In this document: piece by piece, positions 1-6,772 of the stretch
Position numbering within the stretch: position 1 is the stretch's first letter
Layout of the letters: each line of letters opens with the position of its first letter
Assembly (NCBI GenBank): GCA_036641395.1
Contig: JAVWEY010000022.1
Coordinates: forward strand, 1-27,051
Reading direction: 5' to 3'
DNA: 27,051 bases
From: JAVXTH01 sp036641395
GTDB taxonomy: Bacteria; Bacillota_I; Bacilli_A; Erysipelotrichales; Erysipelotrichaceae
Notes under the pieces: generated by a model
Databases searched by the model: none
The model's input: the letters and a program-made list of their open reading frames with translations, nothing else
What the model was told of the DNA's origin: nothing
Position numbers and translations under genes: made by a program

Positions 1-857
1 CCTTTTGTTTCAAGGTGTTTAACAGCTGCACGGTAGCAAATTAATAATTCCATTAATGTTGTAGCACCAGAACCATTTACAAAAACCATAATTTTTTCAC
101 CAGATTTAAGGTTCAAATCTTTAATTAATAAATCAGACATGATTTGGATTGTTTCATCAGCAGTTTTAATTGGAACGATATCTCCGCCGCCTTCACCATG
201 TTGACCCATACCAATACCAATCATATCTTCAGCAAGATCACCGAAAGATGCTCCATTTGATGGATGAGTAGCAGTACGTGCAGCAACTGAAATAGCAGCC
301 ATATTATCAGCGAAGTCTTGTGCGATTGCACTAATTTCTTCTAATGATTTACCAGCTTTGGCAGCAGCACCAGCAATTTTATAAACAGCACAGCAACCAA
401 CGAATCCACGACGATTTTCAGCTTCTTCACGAGGTGCATTCATAATATCTTCTTGAGTAACAACCTTAGCAACGTTAATACCTTGTTTACGGCATTCTTT
501 CATTGTTAGATTAGCAGATAACATATCACCAGCGTGATTTAATACTACAAATAAAACACCATGGCCTTTATCAGCCATTTTAATTGCTTCAACACATGGT
601 TGAGGACCAGGAGCTGCGAAGATATCTCCAGCTACGGCAATATCAACCATACCATCACCGACAAAACCTTCAATTGCAGGTTCATGACCAGTTCCACCTA
701 GTGTAACAACTGTAACACGATCAGCATCTTTTAATGCTTTTGAAACAACTAAACCATTTGGTAAAACGTCTAATACATCTGAATGGGCTAAAGCTAAACC
801 TTCTAATAACTCTTTAGTTAAATCTTCGGGTTTGTTGATAAATTTTTTCATTTTCAT
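1..857 (-). CDS. dhaK: Dihydroxyacetone kinase-type subunit DhaK (partial, C-terminus off the left edge)
   Basis: Substrate-binding subunit of a dihydroxyacetone (or related ketose/tetrulose) kinase; it binds the substrate covalently and DhaL supplies the phosphate. I translated 285 codons, open to the window edge. Seen: an N-terminal LGGTGHEPAIEGFVGDG segment (His58), an NHAGD segment (Asp111) where classical DhaK has KNYTGD, and GMGQHGEGGGD with His220, which fits the His that forms the hemiaminal bond to the substrate. The start is ATG at 857, with GGAG 9 nt upstream; a second in-frame ATG lies at 851. The gene begins 17 nt after the dhaL stop, so the two share one transcript. The variant motifs suggest a subgroup that may prefer a sugar other than dihydroxyacetone. 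The family call is firm; the substrate is inference. Confidence 0.9.
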   Translation of the reverse strand, partial: MKMKKFINKPEDLTKELLEGLALAHSDVLDVLPNGLVVSKALKDADRVTVVTLGGTGHEPAIEGFVGDGMVDIAVAGDIFAAPGPQPCVEAIKMADKGHGVLFVVLNHAGDMLSANLTMKECRKQGINVAKVVTQEDIMNAPREEAENRRGFVGCCAVYKIAGAAAKAGKSLEEISAIAQDFADNMAAISVAARTATHPSNGASFGDLAEDMIGIGMGQHGEGGGDIVPIKTADETIQIMSDLLIKDLNLKSGEKIMVFVNGSGATTLMELLICYRAAVKHLETK

Positions 858-874
858 AATTTTAATCTCCTCTT

Positions 875-1510
875 CTATTTGATTAATGCCTGATACAAAC
901 CGATGAAAATATAAGTACAACTCTGAGCACCAGCATCCGGTGTTCCTATTGTTTGTTCCTTATATGATCTAGCGCGACCAAACTTACTAACAAAATCTTT
1001 ACTCTTAATTGCTCCAGCAATTGCTGCGTCTTTAGCAGCAGTTACAATGGATTCAATATCATCAGAGGCATTGAGGGCTGCATCAGTTGCAGGAATCAAT
1101 GTATCCATCATTGTTTTATCGCCAACTTTAGCTGTTGATAAATATTGTAATTCAACTAAACCTGATTTTAGAATTTTCTTTAAAAGGGGAGCATCAACTT
1201 CCATTACTCCTTCTTCTAAACATTCACCTAATCCTTCAAAATAAGTACCATATAAAGGACCAGCAGAGCCTCCATTTACGTTTGTCACAGAATTACCAAT
1301 GACTTGAAACAATGACTTTAAATCACCTTGACCCTGTTCCCAATTACTTACTTGTGTCGATAAGGAGTGTGCAATCTTTTCCATGGTTACACCATGATCT
1401 CCATCACCAAATCTCGCATCAATTTCAGTTAAATAATCTTTGTTTGAAATTAATAATTCGGAAATTTCAAGAAAGACACGTTCCCAATCCTTTCGTGTTA
1501 TCGTTTTCAT
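875..1510 (-). CDS. dhaL: Dihydroxyacetone kinase-type subunit DhaL (nucleotide-binding)
   Basis: ADP/ATP-binding partner of DhaK that transfers phosphate to the DhaK-bound ketose. The 211-residue length is normal for DhaL. Seen: DARFGDGDHG at residues 31-40, with Asp31, Asp36 and Asp38 as the Mg2+-binding aspartates; GGSAGPLYGTYF in the middle; and GDKTMMDTLIPA in the second half. All are hallmarks of the family. The start is ATG at 1510, five bases after AGGAGG. An in-frame GTG at 1516 would overlap that ribosome binding site and is rejected. First gene of the dhaL-dhaK operon. No DhaM is in the window, so PTS-dependent versus ATP-dependent phosphorylation cannot be decided. Control is probably by the neighbouring SorC-type regulator and CcpA (see 1549-1594). 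Confidence 0.93.
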   Translation of the reverse strand: MKTITRKDWERVFLEISELLISNKDYLTEIDARFGDGDHGVTMEKIAHSLSTQVSNWEQGQGDLKSLFQVIGNSVTNVNGGSAGPLYGTYFEGLGECLEEGVMEVDAPLLKKILKSGLVELQYLSTAKVGDKTMMDTLIPATDAALNASDDIESIVTAAKDAAIAGAIKSKDFVSKFGRARSYKEQTIGTPDAGAQSCTYIFIGLYQALIK

Positions 1511-1548
1511 AGACACCTCCTCAACTTTTTTACTTTTGTCATGACTTA

Positions 1549-1562
1549 TGTTAGCGCTTACC
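1549..1562 (-). promoter_or_regulatory. Candidate cre (CcpA) site at the dhaL transcription start
   Basis: On the minus strand this reads GGTAAGCGCTAACA, which differs from the usual Bacillus cre pattern (TGWNANCGNTNWCA) only at the first base. It sits just downstream of the predicted -10 and should overlap the transcription start, a position where CcpA represses or blocks elongation. Seen: the match and the position. CcpA binding is inferred. Confidence 0.55.
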
Positions 1563-1565
1563 TAT

Positions 1566-1594
1566 TTTATAACATATGCTATATCATATGTCAA
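1566..1594 (-). promoter_or_regulatory. dhaL-dhaK promoter with an embedded palindromic operator
   Basis: Minus strand: -35 TTGACA (1594-1589), 17-bp spacer, -10 TATAAA (1571-1566). A perfect inverted repeat, ACATATG-N6-CATATGT (1572-1591), fills the spacer and overlaps the -35. The adjacent SorC/DeoR-family regulator (1674-2627) is the obvious candidate to bind it. The promoter elements are strong; the regulator-operator pairing is inferred. Confidence 0.75.
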
Positions 1595-1640
1595 CAACCT
1601 TTTAAAAGATTATTATTGTTTATTATAACTTTTCAAATTG

Positions 1641-1675
1641 AATAAGAAAAAGCCATGTGAATTTACACATGACTT
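1641..1675 (-). terminator. Rho-independent terminator of the sorC-type regulator
   Basis: Minus strand: a 10-bp stem (AAGTCATGTG with CACATGGCTT, one G-T pair) around a TAAATT loop, followed by a T-rich tract. It starts inside the stop codon of the regulator gene. Confidence 0.8.
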
Positions 1676-2627
1676 AATTAAGGATATCTATTTTCATTAA
1701 TTCAGATACAACCGATTCACTAATTAATATATGATCGAATAAACCGCAACGGAGTGCACCAATTGCCGTATTTACTCCAACTCGAGCATTGATAATCGCA
1801 ATTGTATTAGGACAAGCTTTAATACTATCAATTGGAATTTGTATTGAATAGTCATGGTCAGATGTGATTATTTGGCCATGAATATCAAAATAATATCCTA
1901 ATAACATACCTATCGCATGTTGCTCATGGAGTTTCTTTTCAAAACGTGCTTCTGTTGCTAAATCGGGAACAGAAGGGAAGTTTCTAATTTGAATAATTGC
2001 ATAATCTAAATGAAGATACTGTTCAAACATATTTTTAACTTGTTCTGTATTCATAAAGATATCTCTTTCAGAAGCATTTGAACAAATAACTGGTGAATAT
2101 AGATATTCTGCTTTTAATCCAGTTTTCTCTGCCAACATTCTTACGAGTTCATTGGTATGATAATTTCGATAAGATATTGGTGCATTACTTATAATTGGAA
2201 TTACTTTACCCATTAATTTACGTTTATAATCAGCCGCATTCATTTTTGAGATAGCGGAACCAATGACAGAACCCCAACCAAGACCAACTAAAGAATTATC
2301 CACATAGTTATCAAAAATATAACTAGCAACATAATCATCAAACATTTGATCGTTTAAATCCTTGTTTGTACTTGCTGGTATAATATAAAATGTCTTTAAG
2401 TTATATTTCTTACTTATTAATTTAGAAATTTCATCACTATTATCACCTGCTGCTAAATCGTTAATTTCAATGTTTACAACTCCTAATGTTTTTGCTTCTT
2501 GTAAGTACTTAGAAATTAAAGGTCGAGAAACTCCTAAAAGATTAGCAATCTCATTTTGTGTCATATTTTCAATATAATAAAGTTTTGCTACGGAAACAAG
2601 TAATTGTAATTTGTCACTACTTTGCAT
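1674..2627 (-). CDS. SorC/DeoR-type sugar-binding transcriptional regulator
   Basis: DNA-binding regulator of carbohydrate genes, 317 residues, the usual length for SorC proteins. Seen: an N-terminal helix-turn-helix around residues 21-43 (MTQNEIANLLGVSRPLISKY), then a sugar-isomerase-like effector domain with the family segment LVGLGWGSVIGSAI near residues 113-126 and a C-terminal GALRCGLFDHILISE. The start is ATG at 2627, with AAAGGAGG nine bases upstream. A TATAAT (2690-2685) lies upstream with no good -35. The gene lies directly upstream of dhaL on the same strand but is separated by its own terminator and the dhaL promoter. It probably controls dhaL-dhaK with a phosphorylated sugar as effector. 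The effector and target are inferred. Confidence 0.88.
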   Translation of the reverse strand: MQSSDKLQLLVSVAKLYYIENMTQNEIANLLGVSRPLISKYLQEAKTLGVVNIEINDLAAGDNSDEISKLISKKYNLKTFYIIPASTNKDLNDQMFDDYVASYIFDNYVDNSLVGLGWGSVIGSAISKMNAADYKRKLMGKVIPIISNAPISYRNYHTNELVRMLAEKTGLKAEYLYSPVICSNASERDIFMNTEQVKNMFEQYLHLDYAIIQIRNFPSVPDLATEARFEKKLHEQHAIGMLLGYYFDIHGQIITSDHDYSIQIPIDSIKACPNTIAIINARVGVNTAIGALRCGLFDHILISESVVSELMKIDILN

Positions 2628-2846
2628 GCTTTTATACCTCCTTTAGTTATTTCTACTTATGTAATATCCCCATATCTAAGCCTTATTATACCCTTTTTTC
2701 GATTATTAGAAAAGATGTAATTACAACAATTGATTCATTGTATGTTTTAAATAATAAAAATAGAGGATAAATTTATACTTGAAGAAACTTTTGTGTTAAG
2801 TTTTACCCGATTGATATAAGAAATCAAGGTACATATAACCGTATTA

Positions 2847-3704
2847 TTATTTTACTAAAAATTTTGCTAGATTCGCATCAACGCAAGGAGTGCCCTTAAT
2901 TTTACCACTTTTAGAAGACATGATAATTGTTAAACCAGGTCCATGCCCACTAGTATAAGAATCACTATGAACTACAACCCCAATTGAAACAGCACCTTTT
3001 AAATAATGTGGTCCATTTTGATTATCATGATCTTCAATTAAAACAAAATCGCCAAAGCGTAACTTATCAATACCGTATTCTTCGTTGGCTTTTTTGTCTT
3101 GTGTCATAATATCATAATCACCATTCATCATTGTTGCACAGCCAAGGCCACTACCCATTAAGTGTGCAGGAATGCTAGTGACAACGGGAACCATTAAGCA
3201 ATCTCCATCTTCTTTAATACCTAGTTGATCAAATAAATCTGGATCAATATTCATTAAGAAAATATCGTCATGATCGATTAGTTTTAATCCTTGACCATAG
3301 GCTTTAATTAATATCTTATCTTCAACACACATTTCACTTAAAACTTCATGTGGAAAATATACCATTACATGATCAATGCCTCCATGTTTTCCAGTGACAA
3401 AGCCAGTTTTACCTTTCGCATCACCACTGATTATTTTAGCGGGATTACCAATACAAGCAAATGCCATTAAAGCACTATTTTCTTCATTTACCGGATTTTT
3501 CATACTGATACTAGGTTCTACATGATCTCCCATAATACCCATACAAGCATCTCCAATTTGATAATTATATGTAATACCTCCCGTAGCCATCGGAATTCTT
3601 CCCATTCCATCATAGCCTACTCGATATCCATCGCCTCTCATAATTGGATGATGAACGCGACCTTGAACACTTTGCATAACTAATTTATTTCGATTTGTTT
3701 TCAT
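2847..3704 (-). CDS. DUF4438 domain protein
   Basis: Protein of unknown function, 285 residues, assigned by recall to the DUF4438 family. Seen: MQSVQGRVHHPIMRGDGYR near the N-terminus, a glycine-rich GDACMGIMGDHVEPS segment, and a C-terminal HSDSYTSGHGPGLTIIMSS segment with many conserved-looking His, Asp and Gly residues. There is no signal peptide or membrane segment, so it is probably cytosolic. The start is ATG at 3704, six bases after GAGGTG; an in-frame GTG at 3713 overlaps that site and is rejected. A TATAAT (3733-3728) lies upstream. No convincing terminator follows the stop. Proximity to the dha genes suggests a role in the same sugar or polyol pathway, but nothing in the sequence proves it. 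Confidence 0.72.
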   Translation of the reverse strand: MKTNRNKLVMQSVQGRVHHPIMRGDGYRVGYDGMGRIPMATGGITYNYQIGDACMGIMGDHVEPSISMKNPVNEENSALMAFACIGNPAKIISGDAKGKTGFVTGKHGGIDHVMVYFPHEVLSEMCVEDKILIKAYGQGLKLIDHDDIFLMNIDPDLFDQLGIKEDGDCLMVPVVTSIPAHLMGSGLGCATMMNGDYDIMTQDKKANEEYGIDKLRFGDFVLIEDHDNQNGPHYLKGAVSIGVVVHSDSYTSGHGPGLTIIMSSKSGKIKGTPCVDANLAKFLVK

Positions 3705-3924
3705 ATAACTCACCTCGTTTCTTATTATATCTCAATCTTTTCGATATTCATATATAATGAAAGAATTAAATTAATGAAATGTGTTAAATAAGAGAACAAT
3801 TAAATAATTTGCTCATAAATGTATCTATTATAAATATAAGATGTATATATTACGTTACGAAGATAGTTGTGTGAAAAGAGATGAATCTTTGATATAATAA
3901 GAGAAACAATTAAGAGGTATGACC

Positions 3925-4306
3925 ATGACTACAATTGATAAAATAAAAATAATAGCAAAAGAAGAAATTAATGATGAGTTGCTGGTTAAAAGCTCTACTA
4001 AATATAAAAAAAATTGATACAAACAAAATTTTAGCATTTTCAGGCTTATTAGAAATGATAAGAAAAATGAGAAATATAATCAATCATTATGAACCGTTAT
4101 ATCCATTAATTTATAATGAGACTAAAGATTTTAAAAAAATAGAAGAATCCAGCATAAAACATTCTTTTGATTTATTGATTAGTACTTATGAGAATTCGGT
4201 TTTTCCTAAAAAAATTGCAGATAAATTGGATGTGAAAGAAAATAATTTTAACAGCAAACATTTGAGAACACTGAAACTCATTGATGAATTAATAAAAAGA
4301 AAATAA
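3925..4306 (+). pseudogene. Truncated, frameshifted Abi_2-like (HEPN) abortive-infection gene
   Basis: Remnant of an Abi_2/AbiF-type HEPN protein. The first frame, from ATG 3925 (AAGAGG seven bases upstream, TATAAT at 3893-3898), reads MTTIDKIKIIAKEEINDEL and stops at 4015. The continuation lies in the next frame: WLKALLNIKK, then FSGLLEMIRKMRNIINHYEP, to a stop at 4304-4306. Joining them with one base skipped near 3983 restores an Abi_2-like order (IAKE..., DEL..., WLKALLNI, RNxxxH). RNIINH fits the HEPN RNase motif R-x4-H. Family members are about 300 residues; only about 125 codons remain, so the N-terminal two thirds is missing. The region is AT-richer than its neighbours, suggesting acquisition. 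The family call rests on motif recall; the frameshift is read directly. Confidence 0.6.
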
Positions 4307-4357
4307 AAAGCGAACCATTTCTGATTCGCTAGTTTGAGGACCCAGTCCTCCTTAGTC
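4301..4357 (-). ncRNA. Small structured RNA, possibly an Abi-type (type III) RNA antitoxin
   Basis: Minus-strand transcription unit of about 57 nt, convergent with the Abi_2 remnant. It has a promoter at 4364-4392, a first hairpin GAGGAC-TGG-GTCCTC (4350-4336), a short linker, then a terminator hairpin AGCGAA-N10-TTCGCT (4330-4309) followed by TTTTTATTTT. No meaningful ORF fits inside. Known: AbiF/Abi_2 genes are often accompanied by a small structured RNA ending in an intrinsic terminator, proposed to act as antitoxin. Inference: this is such an RNA, left intact while its protein partner decayed. An unrelated sRNA is the alternative. Confidence 0.6.
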
Positions 4358-4363
4358 ATGTGT

Positions 4364-4392
4364 ATTATATACTGTTTAAATAATTTTAGCAA
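4364..4392 (-). promoter_or_regulatory. Promoter of the small RNA
   Basis: Minus strand: -35 TTGCTA (4392-4387), exact 17-bp spacer, -10 TATAAT (4369-4364). The predicted start is a purine at 4357 or 4356, directly before the first hairpin. Confidence 0.7.
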
Positions 4393-4408
4393 CTTTTTTA
4401 TTTTCCTT

Positions 4409-4543
4409 TTAAGCATTTCTAAAGTGAGAAGTTATAAATGCTTCGTCTAACTCTACCACACCAAATAGAATATCCTTATTCATTAATTGAATAAGGAAAC
4501 GTAATAACTTATGTCTGTTATTGTTAAATTTACTTTTTCACTT
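4409..4543 (-). pseudogene. Relic of an ISXO2-like / IS1595-family transposase
   Basis: An open stretch of 44 codons plus stop on the minus strand, bounded upstream by TGA at 4546-4544. It contains RHKLLRFLIQL followed by LFGVVELDEAFI. This matches the WRHKIL...GVVEvDE segment around the first catalytic Asp of ISXO2-like transposases. Everything before and after this segment is missing (full proteins are around 300 residues), so it cannot be active. An ATG at 4483 is present but has no ribosome binding site. A 10-bp inverted repeat (4473-4482 with 4488-4497) overlaps it and may be coincidental. It marks the spot as a former insertion site beside the Abi remnant. Confidence 0.5.
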
Positions 4544-4620
4544 CATGAAAGAATTATTTTATCTAAAAGAAAGGAATGAGTCTTATTTGAATGTGATATA
4601 ATGGATGAGAGGTGAAGATA

Positions 4621-5598
4621 ATGTTTAAACTACATTCTTGTAAAGTTGTAAGTGAAAAAGAAACTGAAATTGAACACGATTTAAATTATCAAAAATGTGT
4701 GCAACAAATCGGTGCAGCTTGTGGTAGTTTTGATTTAAATAAAATATATGAAATGATTATGGGAGATGAACTTCGTCTTCAAAAACGATCTTATAAAGAT
4801 TCATTTGAATTACCACTTTCACGTAATTTAATTGGCTTATATACAATTCCAGTTGTCATTAATAATCAAAAGTGTAACTTTATTCTTGATACTGGTGCTC
4901 AAATCAGTGGAATAAATAATGATTTAGTAAAGAAAATGATGATACCTAAAACAAAAGGTAAAATGCCAATTGGAAGTGTTGGAGGTAAAGAGAAAGTAAT
5001 GGAAGGTATTTGTGTTCAAAATCTTCGAATTGGTGCACTTGAATTCTTTCAATTACCAATGATATCTTTAGATAGTGGATTGTTTAAATTACCTGTATTA
5101 AATATTCCAATGTTATCTTTTGATGGTATTATCGGTTGGGATATTTTATCACAATTGGATTTTGAATTGGATGATATCGGCAAACAATTTAAAGTAATAA
5201 AGAATAACTATAAGTTTAACTATTGTAATATGGTAGGAGGTTTGTTTCCAGCTTTCTTACTTAAGGATAAACAAGATAAACTTTGTGTTTTTGGTTTTGA
5301 TTCAGGAGCAAAATGCAGTTGGGTTAATCCTAATGTGATTCAAACATCTAATATGAAGGTTATAAGTGAAACAACTGCACTTGGTTTTGGAATTCATGGT
5401 TTAGAGGAGTTAAAACTTAAGATTATTGATGGTTGTGTTTATCATCTATTCAAAGCTAAAATCGAACTGAAAAATATAGGAACAGGACGATGTAATATTT
5501 ATCAAGGTTATGAGTTTGATGGTATTTTAGGAAATGAAATATTCCGTAACCGCCGCATTCGTATTTTAAATAGTTGTGGAATGGTTTTATTAACCTAA
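4621..5598 (+). CDS. Two-lobed retropepsin-like aspartic protease homologue
   Basis: Predicted 325-residue cytosolic protein with two retropepsin-like halves. First lobe: FILDTGAQISGI (Asp90-Thr-Gly) with a downstream FDGIIGWDIL hydrophobic-hydrophobic-Gly motif (170-172). Second lobe: FGFDSGAKCSWV (Asp227-Ser-Gly) with FDGILGNEIF (302-304). A dimer of such lobes forms one active site in retropepsins, and fusing two gives a pepsin-like layout. There is no signal peptide or membrane segment, unlike secreted pepsins. The start is ATG at 4621, six bases after AGAGGTG; an in-frame GTG at 4612 lies in that site and is rejected. A TATAAT at 4597-4602 lies very close, so the leader would be extremely short. 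Protease activity and targets are not shown by the sequence. Confidence 0.75.
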   Translation: MFKLHSCKVVSEKETEIEHDLNYQKCVQQIGAACGSFDLNKIYEMIMGDELRLQKRSYKDSFELPLSRNLIGLYTIPVVINNQKCNFILDTGAQISGINNDLVKKMMIPKTKGKMPIGSVGGKEKVMEGICVQNLRIGALEFFQLPMISLDSGLFKLPVLNIPMLSFDGIIGWDILSQLDFELDDIGKQFKVIKNNYKFNYCNMVGGLFPAFLLKDKQDKLCVFGFDSGAKCSWVNPNVIQTSNMKVISETTALGFGIHGLEELKLKIIDGCVYHLFKAKIELKNIGTGRCNIYQGYEFDGILGNEIFRNRRIRILNSCGMVLLT

Positions 5599-5658
5599 AC
5601 GCTCTATACACTTTTTAAGAATTTTGGTATACTGGTATACGTAAATGGAGGTAATAAA

Positions 5659-6096
5659 ATGATATATAAAGGTAAAATTACAATGGCAAATGGAGAAGTG
5701 ATTCCATTTGAGTTATACCCGCAAGAAGCACCAATTACTGTTGCTAACTTTGTTAAGTTAATTAAGGAAGGCTATTATAATGGAAAAACATTCCATCGTG
5801 TCATTCCTCATTTTGTATCACAAGGTGGTTGTCCTAAGGGAGATGGAAGTGGTGACTTAGGTTATACGATTCCATGCGAAACAAAAGGTAACCCACTAAA
5901 ACATGTTGAAGGTTCTTTATCAATGGCTCATCGTGGAAAAGATACAGGTTGTTGTCAATTCTTCATTGTCCATGAACCACAACCACATTTAGATGGCGTT
6001 CATACGGTATTTGGAAAAGTCGTTGATAATATCAGTGCAGTAAAAGCAATGCATAACGGTGATAAAATCGATACGATGATTGTTGAGGAAGCATAA
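5659..6096 (+). CDS. Cyclophilin-type peptidyl-prolyl cis-trans isomerase
   Basis: Speeds cis-trans isomerisation of proline peptide bonds during folding. It is 145 residues with no signal peptide, so cytosolic. Seen: the catalytic segment KTFHRVIPHFVSQGG (Arg and Gln of the active site) around residues 43-57, GSLSMAHRGKDTGCCQFFI near 94-112, and HLDGVHTVFGKV near 119-130, the three cyclophilin signatures. Two adjacent cysteines replace the usual S/N-SQFFI residues. The start is ATG at 5659, with GGAGGT seven bases upstream. A repeated GTATAC element (5626-5641 region) precedes the gene and may form part of its promoter. The small membrane-protein gene follows two bases after the stop. Confidence 0.93.
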   Translation: MIYKGKITMANGEVIPFELYPQEAPITVANFVKLIKEGYYNGKTFHRVIPHFVSQGGCPKGDGSGDLGYTIPCETKGNPLKHVEGSLSMAHRGKDTGCCQFFIVHEPQPHLDGVHTVFGKVVDNISAVKAMHNGDKIDTMIVEEA

Positions 6097-6098
6097 AA

Positions 6099-6449
6099 AT
6101 GAATGAATTTAAACGCCTAGGCTATCCAGTTGGGATTATCTTTATCTCGGCGTTGCTTATAAAATTAATTGATATGTATTTGGTGTTTCCTTATACAAGT
6201 ATGTTAATTACGATTCTTACCGTTATCGCATTATCTTTATTTGGAATGAGTTTAAATAAAAGTAGAAAACGTCGTAATTCATCGGTTTTTAAAAAAGTAT
6301 TAGCTGTCTTAATTGTTTGTTTTCTATTATTAATGCAACTAGGTTATTTTCAACTCCCTTATGTTGCGAAAACATTTAATTTCTTTGGAGTTGATGCTTT
6401 CTTTATTAATATGTTATATATATTTTGTGGTTATTTATTTGTTGATTAA
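6099..6449 (+). CDS. Small integral membrane protein of unknown function
   Basis: I do not recognise this 116-residue protein. Hydrophobicity suggests four membrane segments, roughly residues 10-32, 35-50, 65-82 and 92-115, with a basic loop SLNKSRKRRNS after the second. By the positive-inside rule that loop should be cytoplasmic. The start is ATG at 6099, two bases after the cyclophilin stop; GAGG ten bases upstream lies inside the cyclophilin gene, so the two are probably translated together. A strong terminator follows immediately. Confidence 0.7.
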   Translation: MNEFKRLGYPVGIIFISALLIKLIDMYLVFPYTSMLITILTVIALSLFGMSLNKSRKRRNSSVFKKVLAVLIVCFLLLMQLGYFQLPYVAKTFNFFGVDAFFINMLYIFCGYLFVD

Positions 6450-6450
6450 T

Positions 6451-6478
6451 GCGATTCTTTGGAATCGCTTTTTTATTT
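6451..6478 (+). terminator. Terminator of the cyclophilin/membrane-protein unit
   Basis: Perfect 7-bp stem GCGATTC/GAATCGC around TTTG, followed by TTTTTTATTTT. Confidence 0.88.
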
Positions 6479-6538
6479 TAGCGCCACTTGTTGGTGCAAG
6501 GATTGTTGCTTACTTGTGGAAGTTTATAACTGTCAAAG

Positions 6539-6572
6539 AAAAAACATTAACTTCTTTTAGTTAATGTTTTTT
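6539..6572. terminator. Bidirectional terminator between convergent units
   Basis: A 14-bp stem (AAAAAACATTAACT with AGTTAATGTTTTTT) around a 6-nt loop. The A-run and T-run make it work in both directions. It borders the ywbE stop on the minus strand. Confidence 0.8.
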
Positions 6573-6763
6573 TAACATATTTCTTGGACTCGACCGACAA
6601 TGCCACTCTCTAACATTACCTTAATGCCATGGGGATGGGTTGGGGAATTAGTAAGAATCTTAGAAACAATTCCTTGGGTTAATTTGCCACTTCTTTGATC
6701 TTGTTTCTGTACAACTCGTACGTTTGATCCGATCTTAATGTTGTTGCGATTTTTTCCATCCAT
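6572..6763 (-). CDS. ywbE: YwbE family protein
   Basis: Small 63-residue protein of the YwbE family (DUF2196), function unknown. Seen: a basic N-terminus, KIGSNVRVVQKQDQRSGKLT, then VSKILTNSPTHPHGIKVMLE and GIVGRVQ, the pattern I recall for this family and resembling a small beta-barrel. It follows rlmB with a 9-base gap on the same strand, so it is co-transcribed. GGAGAAATAT lies directly upstream of the ATG at 6763. Confidence 0.85.
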   Translation of the reverse strand: MDGKNRNNIKIGSNVRVVQKQDQRSGKLTQGIVSKILTNSPTHPHGIKVMLESGIVGRVQEIC

Positions 6764-6772
6764 ATATTTCTC

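Noticed and set aside
2558..2770. 70-codon plus-strand frame over the sorC start
   Set aside because: No start signal, antisense to the regulator gene and its promoter.
3855..4037. 60-codon minus-strand frame with hydrophobic stretches
   Set aside because: No ribosome binding site, and it lies antisense to the Abi remnant and its promoter; composition reflects AT-rich DNA.
6361..6564. 67-codon plus-strand frame rich in hydrophobic residues
   Set aside because: It overlaps the membrane-protein gene in another frame, runs through a strong terminator (6451-6478) and lacks a ribosome binding site.
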